Positions 33,248 to 40,542 of a DNA stretch of 40,542 bases are shown here, in pieces (positions within the stretch are counted from its first letter, which is position 1; every line of letters starts with the position of its first letter). The stretch spans positions 1 to 40,542 of the forward strand of contig NZ_SSOM01000034.1 in NCBI RefSeq assembly GCF_029871235.1. The letters run 5' to 3'. The stretch is from Pseudomonas sp. BN411. Lineage in GTDB: Bacteria; Pseudomonadota; Gammaproteobacteria; Pseudomonadales; Pseudomonadaceae. The notes beneath the pieces are model-generated. The model had not been told where the DNA came from. It saw nothing but the letters and a program-made list of their open reading frames with translations, and did no database searches. A program made the position numbers and the translations under genes.

Positions 33248-33482
33248 GGATACCTCGAATAGCGGGTGGGTCGTCCGTGACAAACCCTGCGCAGGGCCAG
33301 GAATTGGCTGAAGGAGGGGGAGGATCTGTCGTCATGAAATTGCGGCGGGCAGTCTAATCCGCGGCCTGCACGCTGGAAAGTGGTGTAGACCAAGGTTGAA
33401 CGCAGCGCAGGAAAGTTCGAGCGGGGCACCACCGCCCTTCCCGGAGGGCGTTATCCACGCTGCGCGAAGCTTCGCCCACGCC
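33248..33482. other. Gap without a gene upstream of REC-HDOD paralogue B
   Basis: No supported ORF, RNA or strong promoter was found in this 235-bp stretch, which must hold the promoter of the HDOD pair. Confidence 0.5.
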
Positions 33483-33527
33483 TGTAGGGGTGAATTCATT
33501 CGCCAAGCAGGCCGAAGGTCTGCCAGC
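33483..33527. repeat. Single REP-like element
   Basis: TGTAGGGGTGAATTCATTCGCCAAGCAGGCCGAAGGTCTGCC resembles a unit of the array at 10385-10668 and the half-sites at 1481-1520 and 1631-1654. Confidence 0.65.
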
Positions 33528-33544
33528 AATCAATTCGCGCAGGC

Positions 33545-33575
33545 AAAAAAAGACCCGCCGAAGCGGGTCTTTTTT
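33545..33575. terminator. Strong bidirectional terminator of gabT
   Basis: AAAAAAAGACCCGC-CGAA-GCGGGTCTTTTTT is symmetric, with an A-run on one side and a T-run on the other. It ends the gabD-gabT transcript on the minus strand, 15 bp after the gabT stop. Confidence 0.9.
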
Positions 33576-33589
33576 CACTACCTGGGGAA

Positions 33590-34867
33590 TCAGGCCAGTT
33601 CGTCGAAGCACTCGGCGACAATGGCGATGCCCTTGTCCAGTTGTGCGTCGGGAATGGTGACCGGCATCAGGAAGCGGATGACGTTGTAGTAGGTGCCGCA
33701 AGACAGCAGGATCAGGCCCTTGTCGCGAGCCTTGGCCACGATCTTGCCAACCAGTTCGGCAGCCGGCTTGCTTTCGTCGCCGCCTTCGAACAGCTCGATG
33801 GCAACCATCGAACCCAGGCCACGAACGTCGCCGATGACCTTGTGCTTGGCTGCGATTTCACGCAGGCCGGCCTTCAGGCGCTCGCCTACAGCCTGGCTGC
33901 GCTCCAGCAGTTTCTCTTCGTCGAACACTTTCAGCACGGCCAGGGCCGCGGCGCAAGCGATCGGGCTGCCGGCATAAGTGCCGCCCAGGCCGCCGGGAGC
34001 GATGCTGTCCATGACTTCGGCCTTGCCGACGACGCCGGAGATCGGGAAGCCACCGCCAACGGACTTGGCGAAGGTGGTCAGATCAGGCACGACGCCCAGT
34101 TGCTCGGTGGCGAAGAAGGTGCCGGTACGGCCAGCGCCAGTCTGCACTTCGTCGGCGATCAGCAGGATGCCGTGCTGGTCGCACAGGGCGCGCAGGCGCT
34201 GCATGAAGGCCTTGGAGTTGACGTAGAAGCCACCTTCGCCCTGAACCGGCTCGATGATGATGGCAGCGATGTCCTGCGGCTGGGCATCGTTCTTGAAGAT
34301 GCGCTCGATGCTGGCGATGGAGTCGTCTTCGCTCACGCCGTGCAGTTCGCACGGAGCCAGGGCACGGAACACACCGCCCGGCATCAGGCCCATGCCGGCG
34401 GAGTACGGAACCACCTTGCCGGTCAGGGACAGGGTCATCATGGTGCGGCCGTGGTAGGCGCCGGTGAAGGCGATCACGCCAGCGCGGCCGGTGGCGGCAC
34501 GGGCGATCTTCACGGCGTTTTCAACGGCTTCGGAGCCGGAGGTCACCAGCAGGGTCTTCTTGGCGAAGTCACCCGGTACGCGCTTGGCGATCTCTTCGCA
34601 GAGCTCGATGTAGGGTTCGTAGGCCAGAACCTGGAAGCAGGTGTGGGACAGCTTGGTCAGCTGCTCCTGAACGGCCTCGATCACCTTCGGGTGCAGGTGG
34701 CCGGTGTTCAGTACGGCAATACCGCCGGCGAAGTCGATGTACTCACGACCGTCGACGTCCCAGACGGTGGCGTTTTCGGCGCGCTCGGCGACGATCGGGT
34801 GGATCTGGCTGACACCGCGGGCAACGGCTGCGGCACGGCGTTTCAGCAGGGATTCGTTCTTGCTCAT
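33590..34867 (-). CDS. gabT: 4-aminobutyrate aminotransferase GabT
   Basis: This is a PLP-dependent class III aminotransferase that moves the amino group of GABA to 2-oxoglutarate, giving succinate semialdehyde and glutamate. The 425 residues show the family blocks FAGGIAVLNTGHLHPKV, TSGSEAVENAVKIARAATGR, FTGAYHGRTMMTLSLTGK, LLIADEVQTGAGRTG and the Lys that binds PLP in FAKSVGGGFP, at residue 268, the same number I recall for E. coli GabT. The start at 34867 has GAGGAA five bases upstream. It follows gabD by 168 bp on the same strand, so gabD-gabT is probably one operon ended by the terminator at 33545-33575. Confidence 0.95.
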   Translation of the reverse strand: MSKNESLLKRRAAAVARGVSQIHPIVAERAENATVWDVDGREYIDFAGGIAVLNTGHLHPKVIEAVQEQLTKLSHTCFQVLAYEPYIELCEEIAKRVPGDFAKKTLLVTSGSEAVENAVKIARAATGRAGVIAFTGAYHGRTMMTLSLTGKVVPYSAGMGLMPGGVFRALAPCELHGVSEDDSIASIERIFKNDAQPQDIAAIIIEPVQGEGGFYVNSKAFMQRLRALCDQHGILLIADEVQTGAGRTGTFFATEQLGVVPDLTTFAKSVGGGFPISGVVGKAEVMDSIAPGGLGGTYAGSPIACAAALAVLKVFDEEKLLERSQAVGERLKAGLREIAAKHKVIGDVRGLGSMVAIELFEGGDESKPAAELVGKIVAKARDKGLILLSCGTYYNVIRFLMPVTIPDAQLDKGIAIVAECFDELA

Positions 34868-35035
34868 AAGTTCCTCACGGCCGCTCATCGGGCGGCTCAG
34901 TCTCAAGGATGAATGCCCCCGGTAGGGGCCGTCGCAGCATACGATGATCGACTGCGAAGGCTTGCCGGAGGCCCGTTTCTTCATGGGTGGAGCTGGGGCG
35001 CCGCGCGCTCTTTCGCGCCTTGCCCCGTCTTTGGA

Positions 35036-36487
35036 TCAGATACCGCCGAGGCAGAGATACTTGATCTCCAGGTAGTCCTCGATGCCGTATTTGGAACCTT
35101 CGCGGCCCAGGCCAGAGGCCTTCACGCCGCCGAAGGGCGCCACTTCGTTGGAGATCAGGCCGGTGTTGATACCCACCATGCCGTACTCCAGCGCCTCAGC
35201 CACGCGGAACACGCGGCCCAGGTCACGGGCGTAGAAATAGGAAGCCAGGCCGAATTCGGTGTCGTTCGCCATGGCGATGACATCGGCCTCGTCCTTGAAG
35301 CGGAACAGCGGAGCCAGCGGGCCGAAGGTTTCTTCCTTGGCCACGGCGGCGTTCTTCGGCACGTCGACCAGGATGGTCGGCTCGAAGAAGGTGCCACCCA
35401 GGCTGTGTGGCTTGCCACCGGCGAGCAGCTTGGCGCCCTTGGAAACGGCGTCGGCGATGTGCTCCTGGACCTTGGCCACGGCTTTCTCGTCGATCAGCGG
35501 GCCGGTGGTGGTGCCGTCTTCCAGGCCATTACCGATCTTCAGCTTGGCCACGGCGGCCTTCAGCTTCTCGGCGAAGGCGTCGTAGATGCCGTCCTGCACG
35601 TACAGGCGGTTGGCGCAGACGCAGGTCTGGCCGTTATTGCGGTACTTGGAGATCAGCGCGCCTTCTACGGCGGCGTCGAGGTCCGCGTCATCGAAAACGA
35701 TGAAGGGTGCGTTGCCGCCCAGCTCCAGGGAAACCTTCTTGATGTCCTTGGCGCATTCAGCCATCAGCTGGCGACCGATCTCGGTGGAGCCGGTGAAGGA
35801 CAGCTTGCGAACGACCGGGTTGCTGGTCAGCTCGCCGCCGACTTCGCCAGCGCTGCCGGTGACCACGCTCAGGACGCCTTTCGGGATGCCGGCGCGCTCG
35901 GCCAGTTCGACCAGGGCCAGGGCAGAGAAGGGGGTCTGGGAAGCAGGCTTGATCACCATGGTGCAACCGGCGGCCAGAGCCGGGCCGGCCTTGCGGGTGA
36001 TCATCGCGGACGGGAAGTTCCACGGGGTGATCGCAGCGGTCACACCGATGGGCTGCTTGATCACGATCAGGCGCTTGTCGGGCTGGTGGCCGGGGATCAC
36101 GTCACCGTATACGCGCTTGGCTTCTTCAGCGAACCACTCGATGAAGGAAGCGGCGTAGGCGATCTCGCCCTTGGCTTCGGCCAGCGGCTTGCCCTGCTCG
36201 ATGGTCATCAGGCGGCCGAGGTCGTCCTGGTTCTCCATCATCAGTTCGAACCAGCGACGCAGCTTGTTGGCGCGTTCCTTGGCGGTCAGCGCACGCCAGG
36301 CCGGCAGAGCACGCTCGGCAGCCTCGATGGCGCGGCGGGTCTCAGCGGTGCCCATCTTCGGCACGCTGCCGATGATTTCGCCAGTGGCCGGGTTGTTGAC
36401 CTTGATGGTCTGGCCACTGTCGGCGTCCAGCCAGGTGCCGTCGATATAGGCTTGCTGGCGGAACAGCTTGGCGTCTTTCAATTGCAT
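35036..36487 (-). CDS. gabD: NADP-dependent succinate-semialdehyde dehydrogenase GabD
   Basis: This enzyme oxidises succinate semialdehyde to succinate with NADP, the second step of GABA breakdown. The 483 residues are the normal length. The catalytic Cys is in NNGQTCVCANR (Cys289, with Cys291 beside it, the redox-switch pair of GabD), the general base Glu in VSLELGGNAPF, and the cofactor loop is FTGSTEIGRQL. ITPWNFPSAMITRKAGPALA and GREGSKYGIEDYLEIKYLCL are typical of GabD. The start at 36487 has AGGAG seven bases upstream. It is the first gene of the gabD-gabT unit; a GTTTGA/TCAAAC dyad at 36609-36624 lies in its promoter region. Confidence 0.95.
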   Translation of the reverse strand: MQLKDAKLFRQQAYIDGTWLDADSGQTIKVNNPATGEIIGSVPKMGTAETRRAIEAAERALPAWRALTAKERANKLRRWFELMMENQDDLGRLMTIEQGKPLAEAKGEIAYAASFIEWFAEEAKRVYGDVIPGHQPDKRLIVIKQPIGVTAAITPWNFPSAMITRKAGPALAAGCTMVIKPASQTPFSALALVELAERAGIPKGVLSVVTGSAGEVGGELTSNPVVRKLSFTGSTEIGRQLMAECAKDIKKVSLELGGNAPFIVFDDADLDAAVEGALISKYRNNGQTCVCANRLYVQDGIYDAFAEKLKAAVAKLKIGNGLEDGTTTGPLIDEKAVAKVQEHIADAVSKGAKLLAGGKPHSLGGTFFEPTILVDVPKNAAVAKEETFGPLAPLFRFKDEADVIAMANDTEFGLASYFYARDLGRVFRVAEALEYGMVGINTGLISNEVAPFGGVKASGLGREGSKYGIEDYLEIKYLCLGGI

Positions 36488-36765
36488 CTCTGTCTCCTTC
36501 ACACCGGCGCTGCACGGGCCCCGGGGCAGGTTGTTGTTCTTCAGCCAATACAGGATTGGCCAGGACGGAGTGATTGGAACGGCCCGGCTTCTGGTAAGGC
36601 GAGGGGGCGTTTGAAATCTCAAACGGAATCCTAGGGTGCCGAAAACCTGAGGGCAATAGCCCGTTCGATAAAATCAACAAAAAGTCGTTACTGTTTGTCG
36701 AAATCCTGATCAAAGATGACCCCAAGCGGCACCATCGTTCAACATCACGAACAAAGGAACCCGCA
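36488..36765. promoter_or_regulatory. Upstream region of gabD
   Basis: This gap between gabD and the tRNA promoter contains no supported gene. It turns AT-richer at 36655-36715. Its clearest feature is the dyad at 36609-36624, listed separately. No convincing sigma-54 box was seen. Confidence 0.4.
36609..36624. promoter_or_regulatory. Candidate operator upstream of gabD
   Basis: GTTTGA-AATC-TCAAAC is a perfect dyad with 6-bp arms, 122 bp before the gabD ATG. It is reminiscent of inverted PsrA-like half-sites but in the opposite arrangement; the regulator is unknown. Confidence 0.4.
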
Positions 36766-36794
36766 TGGACGCCAAGCCCTGACATCGGTATTAT
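36766..36794 (+). promoter_or_regulatory. Promoter of tRNA-Arg
   Basis: TGGACG (36766-36771) and TATTAT (36789-36794) are separated by 17 bp and resemble sigma-70 -35/-10 boxes. Transcription would start about seven bases before the mature tRNA. Confidence 0.5.
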
Positions 36795-36807
36795 TGCGCC
36801 CCCATAA

Positions 36808-36884
36808 GCATCCGTAGCTCAGCTGGATAGAGTACTGCCCTCCGAAGGCAGGGGTCGTGGGTTCGAATCCCGCCGGGTGCGCCA
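36808..36884 (+). tRNA. tRNA-Arg (anticodon CCG)
   Basis: This 77-nt cloverleaf has an acceptor stem GCATCCG/CGGGTGC, a D-arm with AGCTCAGCTGGATAGAGT, an anticodon stem CTGCC/GGCAG with loop CTCCGAA (anticodon CCG at 36842-36844), a T-arm GTGGGTTCGAATCCCGC and an encoded CCA. It stands alone with a promoter before it and a terminator after it. No integrase or att duplication is visible near its 3' end. Confidence 0.97.
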
Positions 36885-36892
36885 TATACGAG

Positions 36893-36923
36893 AAGGCCCC
36901 AGGAGAAATCCTGGGGCCTTTTT
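36893..36923 (+). terminator. Rho-independent terminator of tRNA-Arg
   Basis: AAGGCCCCAGGA-GAAA-TCCTGGGGCCTT is a perfect 12-bp stem with a GNRA-type loop followed by T-rich sequence. It starts nine bases after the tRNA. Confidence 0.92.
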
Positions 36924-37045
36924 CGTTTTCGGATATATCCGATGTCATGAACCGACAGGGGCGACCTACCTGTAGACCCGGACGCGGATGCTAGCGGTGC
37001 CGAAGCCCGGCAGGATGCCGTCGGGGATTACGGGAATTGGCTGGA

Positions 37046-38065
37046 TCAGTAGTCGCCGCGTTTGCGGAACGCCCAGCGCCCGGCCAGTACCGTGAAGGTG
37101 GCCACCAGCGCCACCAGCACCCAAAAGCCGTGGGGATCGCCCGCCAGGGGAACGCCACCGACGTTCATGCCGAAGAAGCCGGCGATGATGTTGATCGGCA
37201 GGGCGAGCACGGTAACCATCGTCAGGGTGAAGAGCGTGCGGTTGGTCTGTTCGTTGAGCTTGGCGGCGATCTCTTCCTGCAGGAGCTTGATGCGCTCGCC
37301 GAGGCTGGTGAGGTCGCTGATGATCAGCGTGAACTCTTCGGTGGCAGCACGCAGCTGCTGTACGTCCCGCTCCCTAAGCCACTCAGGGGGCCGATTGAGC
37401 AACCGCAGCAGAGAGCCCGGCTCCAACGCCAGCAGCCGCTGCAGGCGCACCAGGACGCGGCGCATGGCGCTCAGCTCGGCGCGATTGTCGGCAAGGCGCT
37501 GGGAGAGCATCTGGTCTTCGATACGGTCGACGTTCATACCGGCCTCCCGAACGATCTGGGTGAGCAGGTCACCCTGGTCGCGCAGCAGGTGGACCAGCAG
37601 CTCGATCGGCGAGCTGAAGCGTTCGCCCTTCTTCACCGAGGAGCGCAGCTTGTCCACCGAGTGCAGCGGTTGCAGCCGCGCGCTCACCAGCAGGCGACTG
37701 CGCGCACAGGCCCAGAGGGTGGACACGTCCGAGGAAACCATCCCGAAGTTGAAGACCACGTCGTTGACCACGGCCAGCAGGGCGGCCTCGACGTGTTCGA
37801 TCCGTGTGGAGCGCGAGCCTTCTCGCAGGGTCTCGAAGAAGGATTCCGGCAGGTCCAGGTTGACCTTCATCCAGCGCTCGCACGCCGCATGGGCCAGGTT
37901 GAGATGCAGCCAGAGGAATTCATCAGGCGAACGTGGATTGTGCAGGCAGCGCAGCGCCTCGGCCGAGTCGACTTCCTGGCCCGACTCCCCCGGACGGAAC
38001 ACGAAGCCATAGAGCAGACCGTGGAGGTCGGCGTCCTGGGGACCTGAAAGCATGCCGAGATTCAT
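37046..38065 (-). CDS. CorA/ZntB-family divalent-metal transporter
   Basis: This is an inner-membrane channel-like transporter of the CorA superfamily. The protein (339 residues from the chosen start) has a large cytoplasmic alpha/beta and helical domain (about 1-275) with a long stalk helix, then two membrane helices near the C-terminus (LTMVTVLALPINIIAGFFG and FWVLVALVATFTVLAGRW) with the GMN signature between them (GMNVGGVPLAG), and a basic tail (RKRGDY). The GMNVGGVP wording and the N-terminus (LLYGFVF) resemble ZntB (Zn efflux or uptake) more than the Mg channel CorA. The start is uncertain: ATG 38110 overlaps the phosphatase gene, while 38065 and 38053 lack a Shine-Dalgarno. Probably coupled to the upstream Ppx/GppA gene. 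Confidence 0.85.
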   Translation of the reverse strand: MNLGMLSGPQDADLHGLLYGFVFRPGESGQEVDSAEALRCLHNPRSPDEFLWLHLNLAHAACERWMKVNLDLPESFFETLREGSRSTRIEHVEAALLAVVNDVVFNFGMVSSDVSTLWACARSRLLVSARLQPLHSVDKLRSSVKKGERFSSPIELLVHLLRDQGDLLTQIVREAGMNVDRIEDQMLSQRLADNRAELSAMRRVLVRLQRLLALEPGSLLRLLNRPPEWLRERDVQQLRAATEEFTLIISDLTSLGERIKLLQEEIAAKLNEQTNRTLFTLTMVTVLALPINIIAGFFGMNVGGVPLAGDPHGFWVLVALVATFTVLAGRWAFRKRGDY

Positions 38066-38087
38066 GCGTGCGCGTGCGGATGGACGC

Positions 38088-39035
38088 TCAGCAATGCCGG
38101 GCGCCGCCATGCATCAGTCCGTGCAGCAGGCCGAAACGCAATCCCGGCTCGGAGGGGAACATTTCCTCGATGCCGAATACCTTGAACGCGGCCAGCATAA
38201 CGGCCAATCCACCTGGGAGCGTGCCAAGCCGGTGTGTCTGAAGCCCATCCAGCTTCAAGCGCTTGACCTGGCCCGCCTCAAGCAGTTGCAGCGACAGGCG
38301 CAGCAGCCCGGTATAGGTGATGCCATCACGACTGCCGTCGTTGAGTTCATTGGCCTTGAGTACCTTGGCCAGCATGCGCGCCGTGCCAGAGGAGCCGACA
38401 GCGATGTGCCAGCCATGCTGGCGCACTTGTCGGGCCGCGCGAGCAAACTGCATGCAGGCAGCCTGTTCGGCCGCCTGGAGGGATCGGCTGTCGACGCGCC
38501 CGTCGTAGAAGTAGCGTTTACCGAAGGCGCCGCTTCCCACGGCAACGCTTTCGGTGAAGATCGGCTGACTTCCACGGCCAATGATCAGCTCGGTGGAGCC
38601 ACCCCCGATATCGACCACCAGGCGGGTGGTGGATTCGCACGGCATGGTATGGGCGATGCCGGCGTAGACAAGCGTGGCTTCTTCCTGACCGGAGATGACG
38701 TCGATGGGGAATCCCAGGCGCGCTTCGGCCCCCACTAGGAAGGTCGAAGCATTCCTGGCCTGGCGGACGGCGCTGGTGGCTACGGCACGCACGCGCGCCT
38801 CCTCGAAGCCACGCAGGCGCTTACCGAATCGCTCCAGGGCCTGCCAGCCACGCTCCAGTGCGCGCGGGTCGAGGGCGTTGTCCTGCAGGCCTTCGGCGAG
38901 ACGAACGGGTTCGCGGAGCGTTTTGATCTTCTCGATGACCAGGCGCTTATCCCGAAGCACTCGCTGGCCGATCATCATGCGAAACGCATTGGAGCCGAGA
39001 TCCACGGCGGCAAACAGCGAAGCATCGCCTTTCAT
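38088..39035 (-). CDS. Short Ppx/GppA-family phosphatase
   Basis: This is an exopolyphosphatase/guanosine-pentaphosphatase-type enzyme of the actin/hexokinase fold. The 315 residues correspond to the catalytic N-terminal domain only (PF02541): phosphate loop 1 AVDLGSNAFRMMIG, the RAVATSAVRQARN block, and phosphate loop 2 VVDIGGGSTELIIG. The HD-type C-terminal domain of full-length Ppx and GppA (about 500 residues) is absent, so it is of the short class, whose substrate (polyphosphate or (p)ppGpp) is not settled. The start at 39035 has AGGGA about seven bases upstream. It is followed directly by the CorA/ZntB-type gene. Confidence 0.88.
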   Translation of the reverse strand: MKGDASLFAAVDLGSNAFRMMIGQRVLRDKRLVIEKIKTLREPVRLAEGLQDNALDPRALERGWQALERFGKRLRGFEEARVRAVATSAVRQARNASTFLVGAEARLGFPIDVISGQEEATLVYAGIAHTMPCESTTRLVVDIGGGSTELIIGRGSQPIFTESVAVGSGAFGKRYFYDGRVDSRSLQAAEQAACMQFARAARQVRQHGWHIAVGSSGTARMLAKVLKANELNDGSRDGITYTGLLRLSLQLLEAGQVKRLKLDGLQTHRLGTLPGGLAVMLAAFKVFGIEEMFPSEPGLRFGLLHGLMHGGARHC

Positions 39036-39194
39036 GCAGAGAGTCCCTGTCTGGCTGGCAAGCGGGCGACTACGGCGGCCACCCGTGAGCATATAAAAAG
39101 GATGGGAAATGGTGCCGCGCAGCCCATGACACTTCGATGACAGGCCAGGGAGAAGCTGCCAGGTGGCGGGGAAGGACTCTGCGGGTGAAGACAG

Positions 39195-39218
39195 CGGGCC
39201 AGGCGAGTGGCTGGCCCG
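39195..39218 (-). terminator. Hairpin after the asparaginase gene
   Basis: CGGGCCAG-N8-CTGGCCCG forms an 8-bp stem 50 bp beyond the stop of the gene at 39268-40260. It lacks a long T-run, so it is only a possible terminator. The rest of 39036-39267 shows no gene. Confidence 0.4.
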
Positions 39219-39267
39219 TCGACTCAGGCGAGGGGACTAACAGCGCAGGGTACTGAAGCTAGATGCG

Positions 39268-40260
39268 TCAGCCCGCCAGCTCTCTGCAGAGGTCCTGGAC
39301 CAGCCAGCTTTCGACATCAGCCTGGGAAAGCCCAAGCCCGATCAGGCTGAACAGCTTGCCCAGGGCGGCTTCCCGGGTCATCCCGGCGCAGGAAACCAGC
39401 CCGGCACTGGCCAGCAGGCTGCCAGCGGCATAGATGTCGAACTCGACAGATCCTTCGGGGCATTGGCTGATCGCCGCCAGCACCACGCCCCGCGCGTGAG
39501 CATCCTTCAAGGCAGCAAGCAACTCGGCATTGTCGGATGGGCCGGTACCACTGCCGTAGCATTCCAGCAGCAAGCCCTGGACGCCCGTTTCCAGTGTTGC
39601 GCGCAGCTGGGCCGCGCCTAGGCCTGGATACAGCGGCTGTACTGCCAATACCGCCGGACGACGCGGGTGGCGATAGTTGAGGGCATCAGGAACGCTGTTG
39701 GCGCGAATGCCACGTGCCGGTCGCCGTGATTCAGTGAAGGCGTCGAAGGCGTCGCTCTTCTGCTTGCCAGCCCGTGTACCCGGCAATAGGTGGCCATTGA
39801 AATAGAGGTACACACCAGACTCGATGCCGGTATGAAGCCGCTCCAGAGCGCCGAAGAGATTAGGCCAGGCATCGCCACCTTCGACGCCTGCTGGCTGCAT
39901 GGATCCGGTCAGTACCACCGGCACGGGCAACCCCAAGAGCAGGAAGGAAAGGCTAGCGGCGCTATAGGCCAGGGTATCCGTGCCGTGCAGGAGCAGGACG
40001 GCATCGCAGCCTTCCTTTTCCACGCCCTCGACAATCGCATCCCGCATTTGCAGCCAGTTGGCCTGGGTCATATTGGCGCTGTCGAGGATTGGTGACAGCT
40101 CGCGGAATATCCAATCAGGAACGAGACGCTCAGGGTGTGCAGCCTGCTCGGCTCTCAGCCGCACCTCGAAGCCGGAAGCGGGTGCGAGGCCTGCGTCGGT
40201 CATCTGCATGCCGATGGTGCCCCCGGTATAGAGCACCAGGAGCTTGCGGGAGGGGGACAT
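39268..40260 (-). CDS. ansA: Type I (cytoplasmic) L-asparaginase
   Basis: This hydrolyses L-asparagine to aspartate and ammonia. The 330-residue protein has the two catalytic Thr motifs of the family: LYTGGTIGMQ near the N-terminus and LLHGTDTLAYSA in the middle, plus VLTGSMQPAGVEGGDAWPNL. There is no signal peptide, and the C-terminal small domain (LLECYGSGTGPSDNAELLAA and the tail) matches the AnsA class rather than periplasmic AnsB. The start at 40260 has GGAG six bases upstream; the longer frame to 40536 would run through the rRNA terminator and 5S gene and is rejected. It lies downstream of an rRNA operon with its own leader. Confidence 0.9.
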   Translation of the reverse strand: MSPSRKLLVLYTGGTIGMQMTDAGLAPASGFEVRLRAEQAAHPERLVPDWIFRELSPILDSANMTQANWLQMRDAIVEGVEKEGCDAVLLLHGTDTLAYSAASLSFLLLGLPVPVVLTGSMQPAGVEGGDAWPNLFGALERLHTGIESGVYLYFNGHLLPGTRAGKQKSDAFDAFTESRRPARGIRANSVPDALNYRHPRRPAVLAVQPLYPGLGAAQLRATLETGVQGLLLECYGSGTGPSDNAELLAALKDAHARGVVLAAISQCPEGSVEFDIYAAGSLLASAGLVSCAGMTREAALGKLFSLIGLGLSQADVESWLVQDLCRELAG

Positions 40261-40373
40261 GGTTTCTCCGTTCTTGTTGTACTGCAGTCCCAGCCATCCT
40301 AATCCCGCTCGGCGCCTTGGCCTACGGGCTTTTGGTTGTATTTCGCGAGCTTGAATTTTCTTGCGCGCAAAGA

Positions 40374-40409
40374 CAAACCCCCGACACGCCTGGGCGTATC
40401 GGGGGTTTG
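40374..40409 (-). terminator. rRNA operon terminator
   Basis: CAAACCCCCGA and TCGGGGGTTTG pair in a long stem with an additional ACGCC/GGCGT inner part. It lies just after the 5S gene on the minus strand, and TCTTTG follows. Confidence 0.9.
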
Positions 40410-40419
40410 GGATAGAAGC

Positions 40420-40535
40420 TTGACGATGACCTACTCTCACATGGAGAAGCTCCACACTACCATCGGCGATGCGTCGTTTCACTGCTGAGTTCGGGATGGG
40501 ATCAGGTGGTTCCAACGCTCTATGGTCGTCAAGCA
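40420..40535 (-). rRNA. rrf: 5S ribosomal RNA
   Basis: On the minus strand the sequence reads TGCTTGACGACC, then GGAACCACCTGATCCC, CCGAACTCAG and GTAGTGTGGAGCTTCTCC, ending GTCATCGTCAAGC, the pattern of Pseudomonas 5S rRNA with matching 5' and 3' ends. The exact 3' end is uncertain by a few bases. The loop near 40440-40455 reads GGAGCTTCTCC instead of the common GGGGTTTCCCC, a change that keeps pairing. The rest of the operon (23S, 16S) would lie beyond the right edge of the window. Confidence 0.96.
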
Positions 40536-40542
40536 ATTCGGT

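Noticed and set aside
36808-36923. Possible att site or genomic island at tRNA-Arg
   Set aside because: No integrase, no duplicated tRNA 3' end and no change in gene style was seen downstream; the tRNA has its own terminator and is followed by ordinary chromosomal genes.
36745-36948. 67-codon minus-strand ORF over the tRNA
   Set aside because: It is antisense to tRNA-Arg and its terminator, a common artefact.
40261-40536. Extended asparaginase N-terminus to 422 residues
   Set aside because: It would run through the rRNA terminator and into the 5S gene; the ATG at 40260 has a good ribosome site.

Overview
The window is a chromosomal segment of a high-GC Pseudomonas. The evidence is the gene content and order gabD-gabT / cysA-cysW-cysT-sbp-oscA / a GGDEF-EAL protein / desA. 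From memory (not searched), this is the order of the PA0265-PA0286 region of P. aeruginosa PAO1, here interspersed with accessory genes. Pseudomonas-type intergenic palindromes, a Pseudomonas 5S rRNA and the G+C-rich codon use of nearly every ORF agree. The species cannot be fixed from this sequence alone.

Left part (1-10.2 kb): an IS2-group IS3-family insertion sequence fills bases 1-1330, with its right end at base 1. A sulfonate/sulfate-ester-type ABC importer follows: a binding protein on the minus strand, divergent from a fused double permease and its ATPase. Next come a PAS-GGDEF diguanylate cyclase and an efflux pair (DUF2955/FUSC-like membrane protein plus an HlyD-type fusion protein that carries a frameshift) facing a LysR regulator. 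A small secreted protein closes the block.

Central part (10.2-25.7 kb): after a 126-bp-period repeat array come the fatty-acid desaturase desA, a PAS-GGDEF-EAL protein, and the sulfur-starvation block oscA-sbp-cysT-cysW-cysA, followed by a TauE/SafE-type exporter. Then come small regulator/target pairs: an XRE/MmyB-like regulator facing an unknown membrane protein, a lone periplasmic protein, a Crp-family regulator facing an Mpo1-like (DUF962) protein, and an AraC regulator facing a second fatty-acid desaturase with a 54-residue rubredoxin behind it.

Right part (25.7-40.5 kb): an autotransporter-type beta-barrel without a passenger, an EamA permease with a LysR regulator, a TetR regulator facing an unusual short-chain dehydrogenase (no canonical Ser/Tyr) and a kappa-GST/HCCA-isomerase-type protein, two tandem REC-HDOD paralogues, the gabD-gabT pair for GABA/succinate semialdehyde breakdown, tRNA-Arg(CCG), a short Ppx/GppA phosphatase next to a CorA/ZntB-type transporter, a type I asparaginase, and the 5S end of an rRNA operon.

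Three themes recur. The first is sulfur acquisition (two import systems, OscA, TauE). The second is membrane-lipid modification (DesA, a second desaturase with rubredoxin, an Mpo1-like protein). The third is small divergent regulator/target units whose shared intergenic regions hold clean palindromes or spaced direct repeats. The best candidates for something undescribed are the TetR/SDR/kappa-GST unit with two perfect palindromes, the AraC/desaturase/rubredoxin unit with 21-bp-spaced direct repeats, and the REC-HDOD pair. No CRISPR array, prophage or defence system was seen. All function calls rest on motif recognition by eye; no database search was run.
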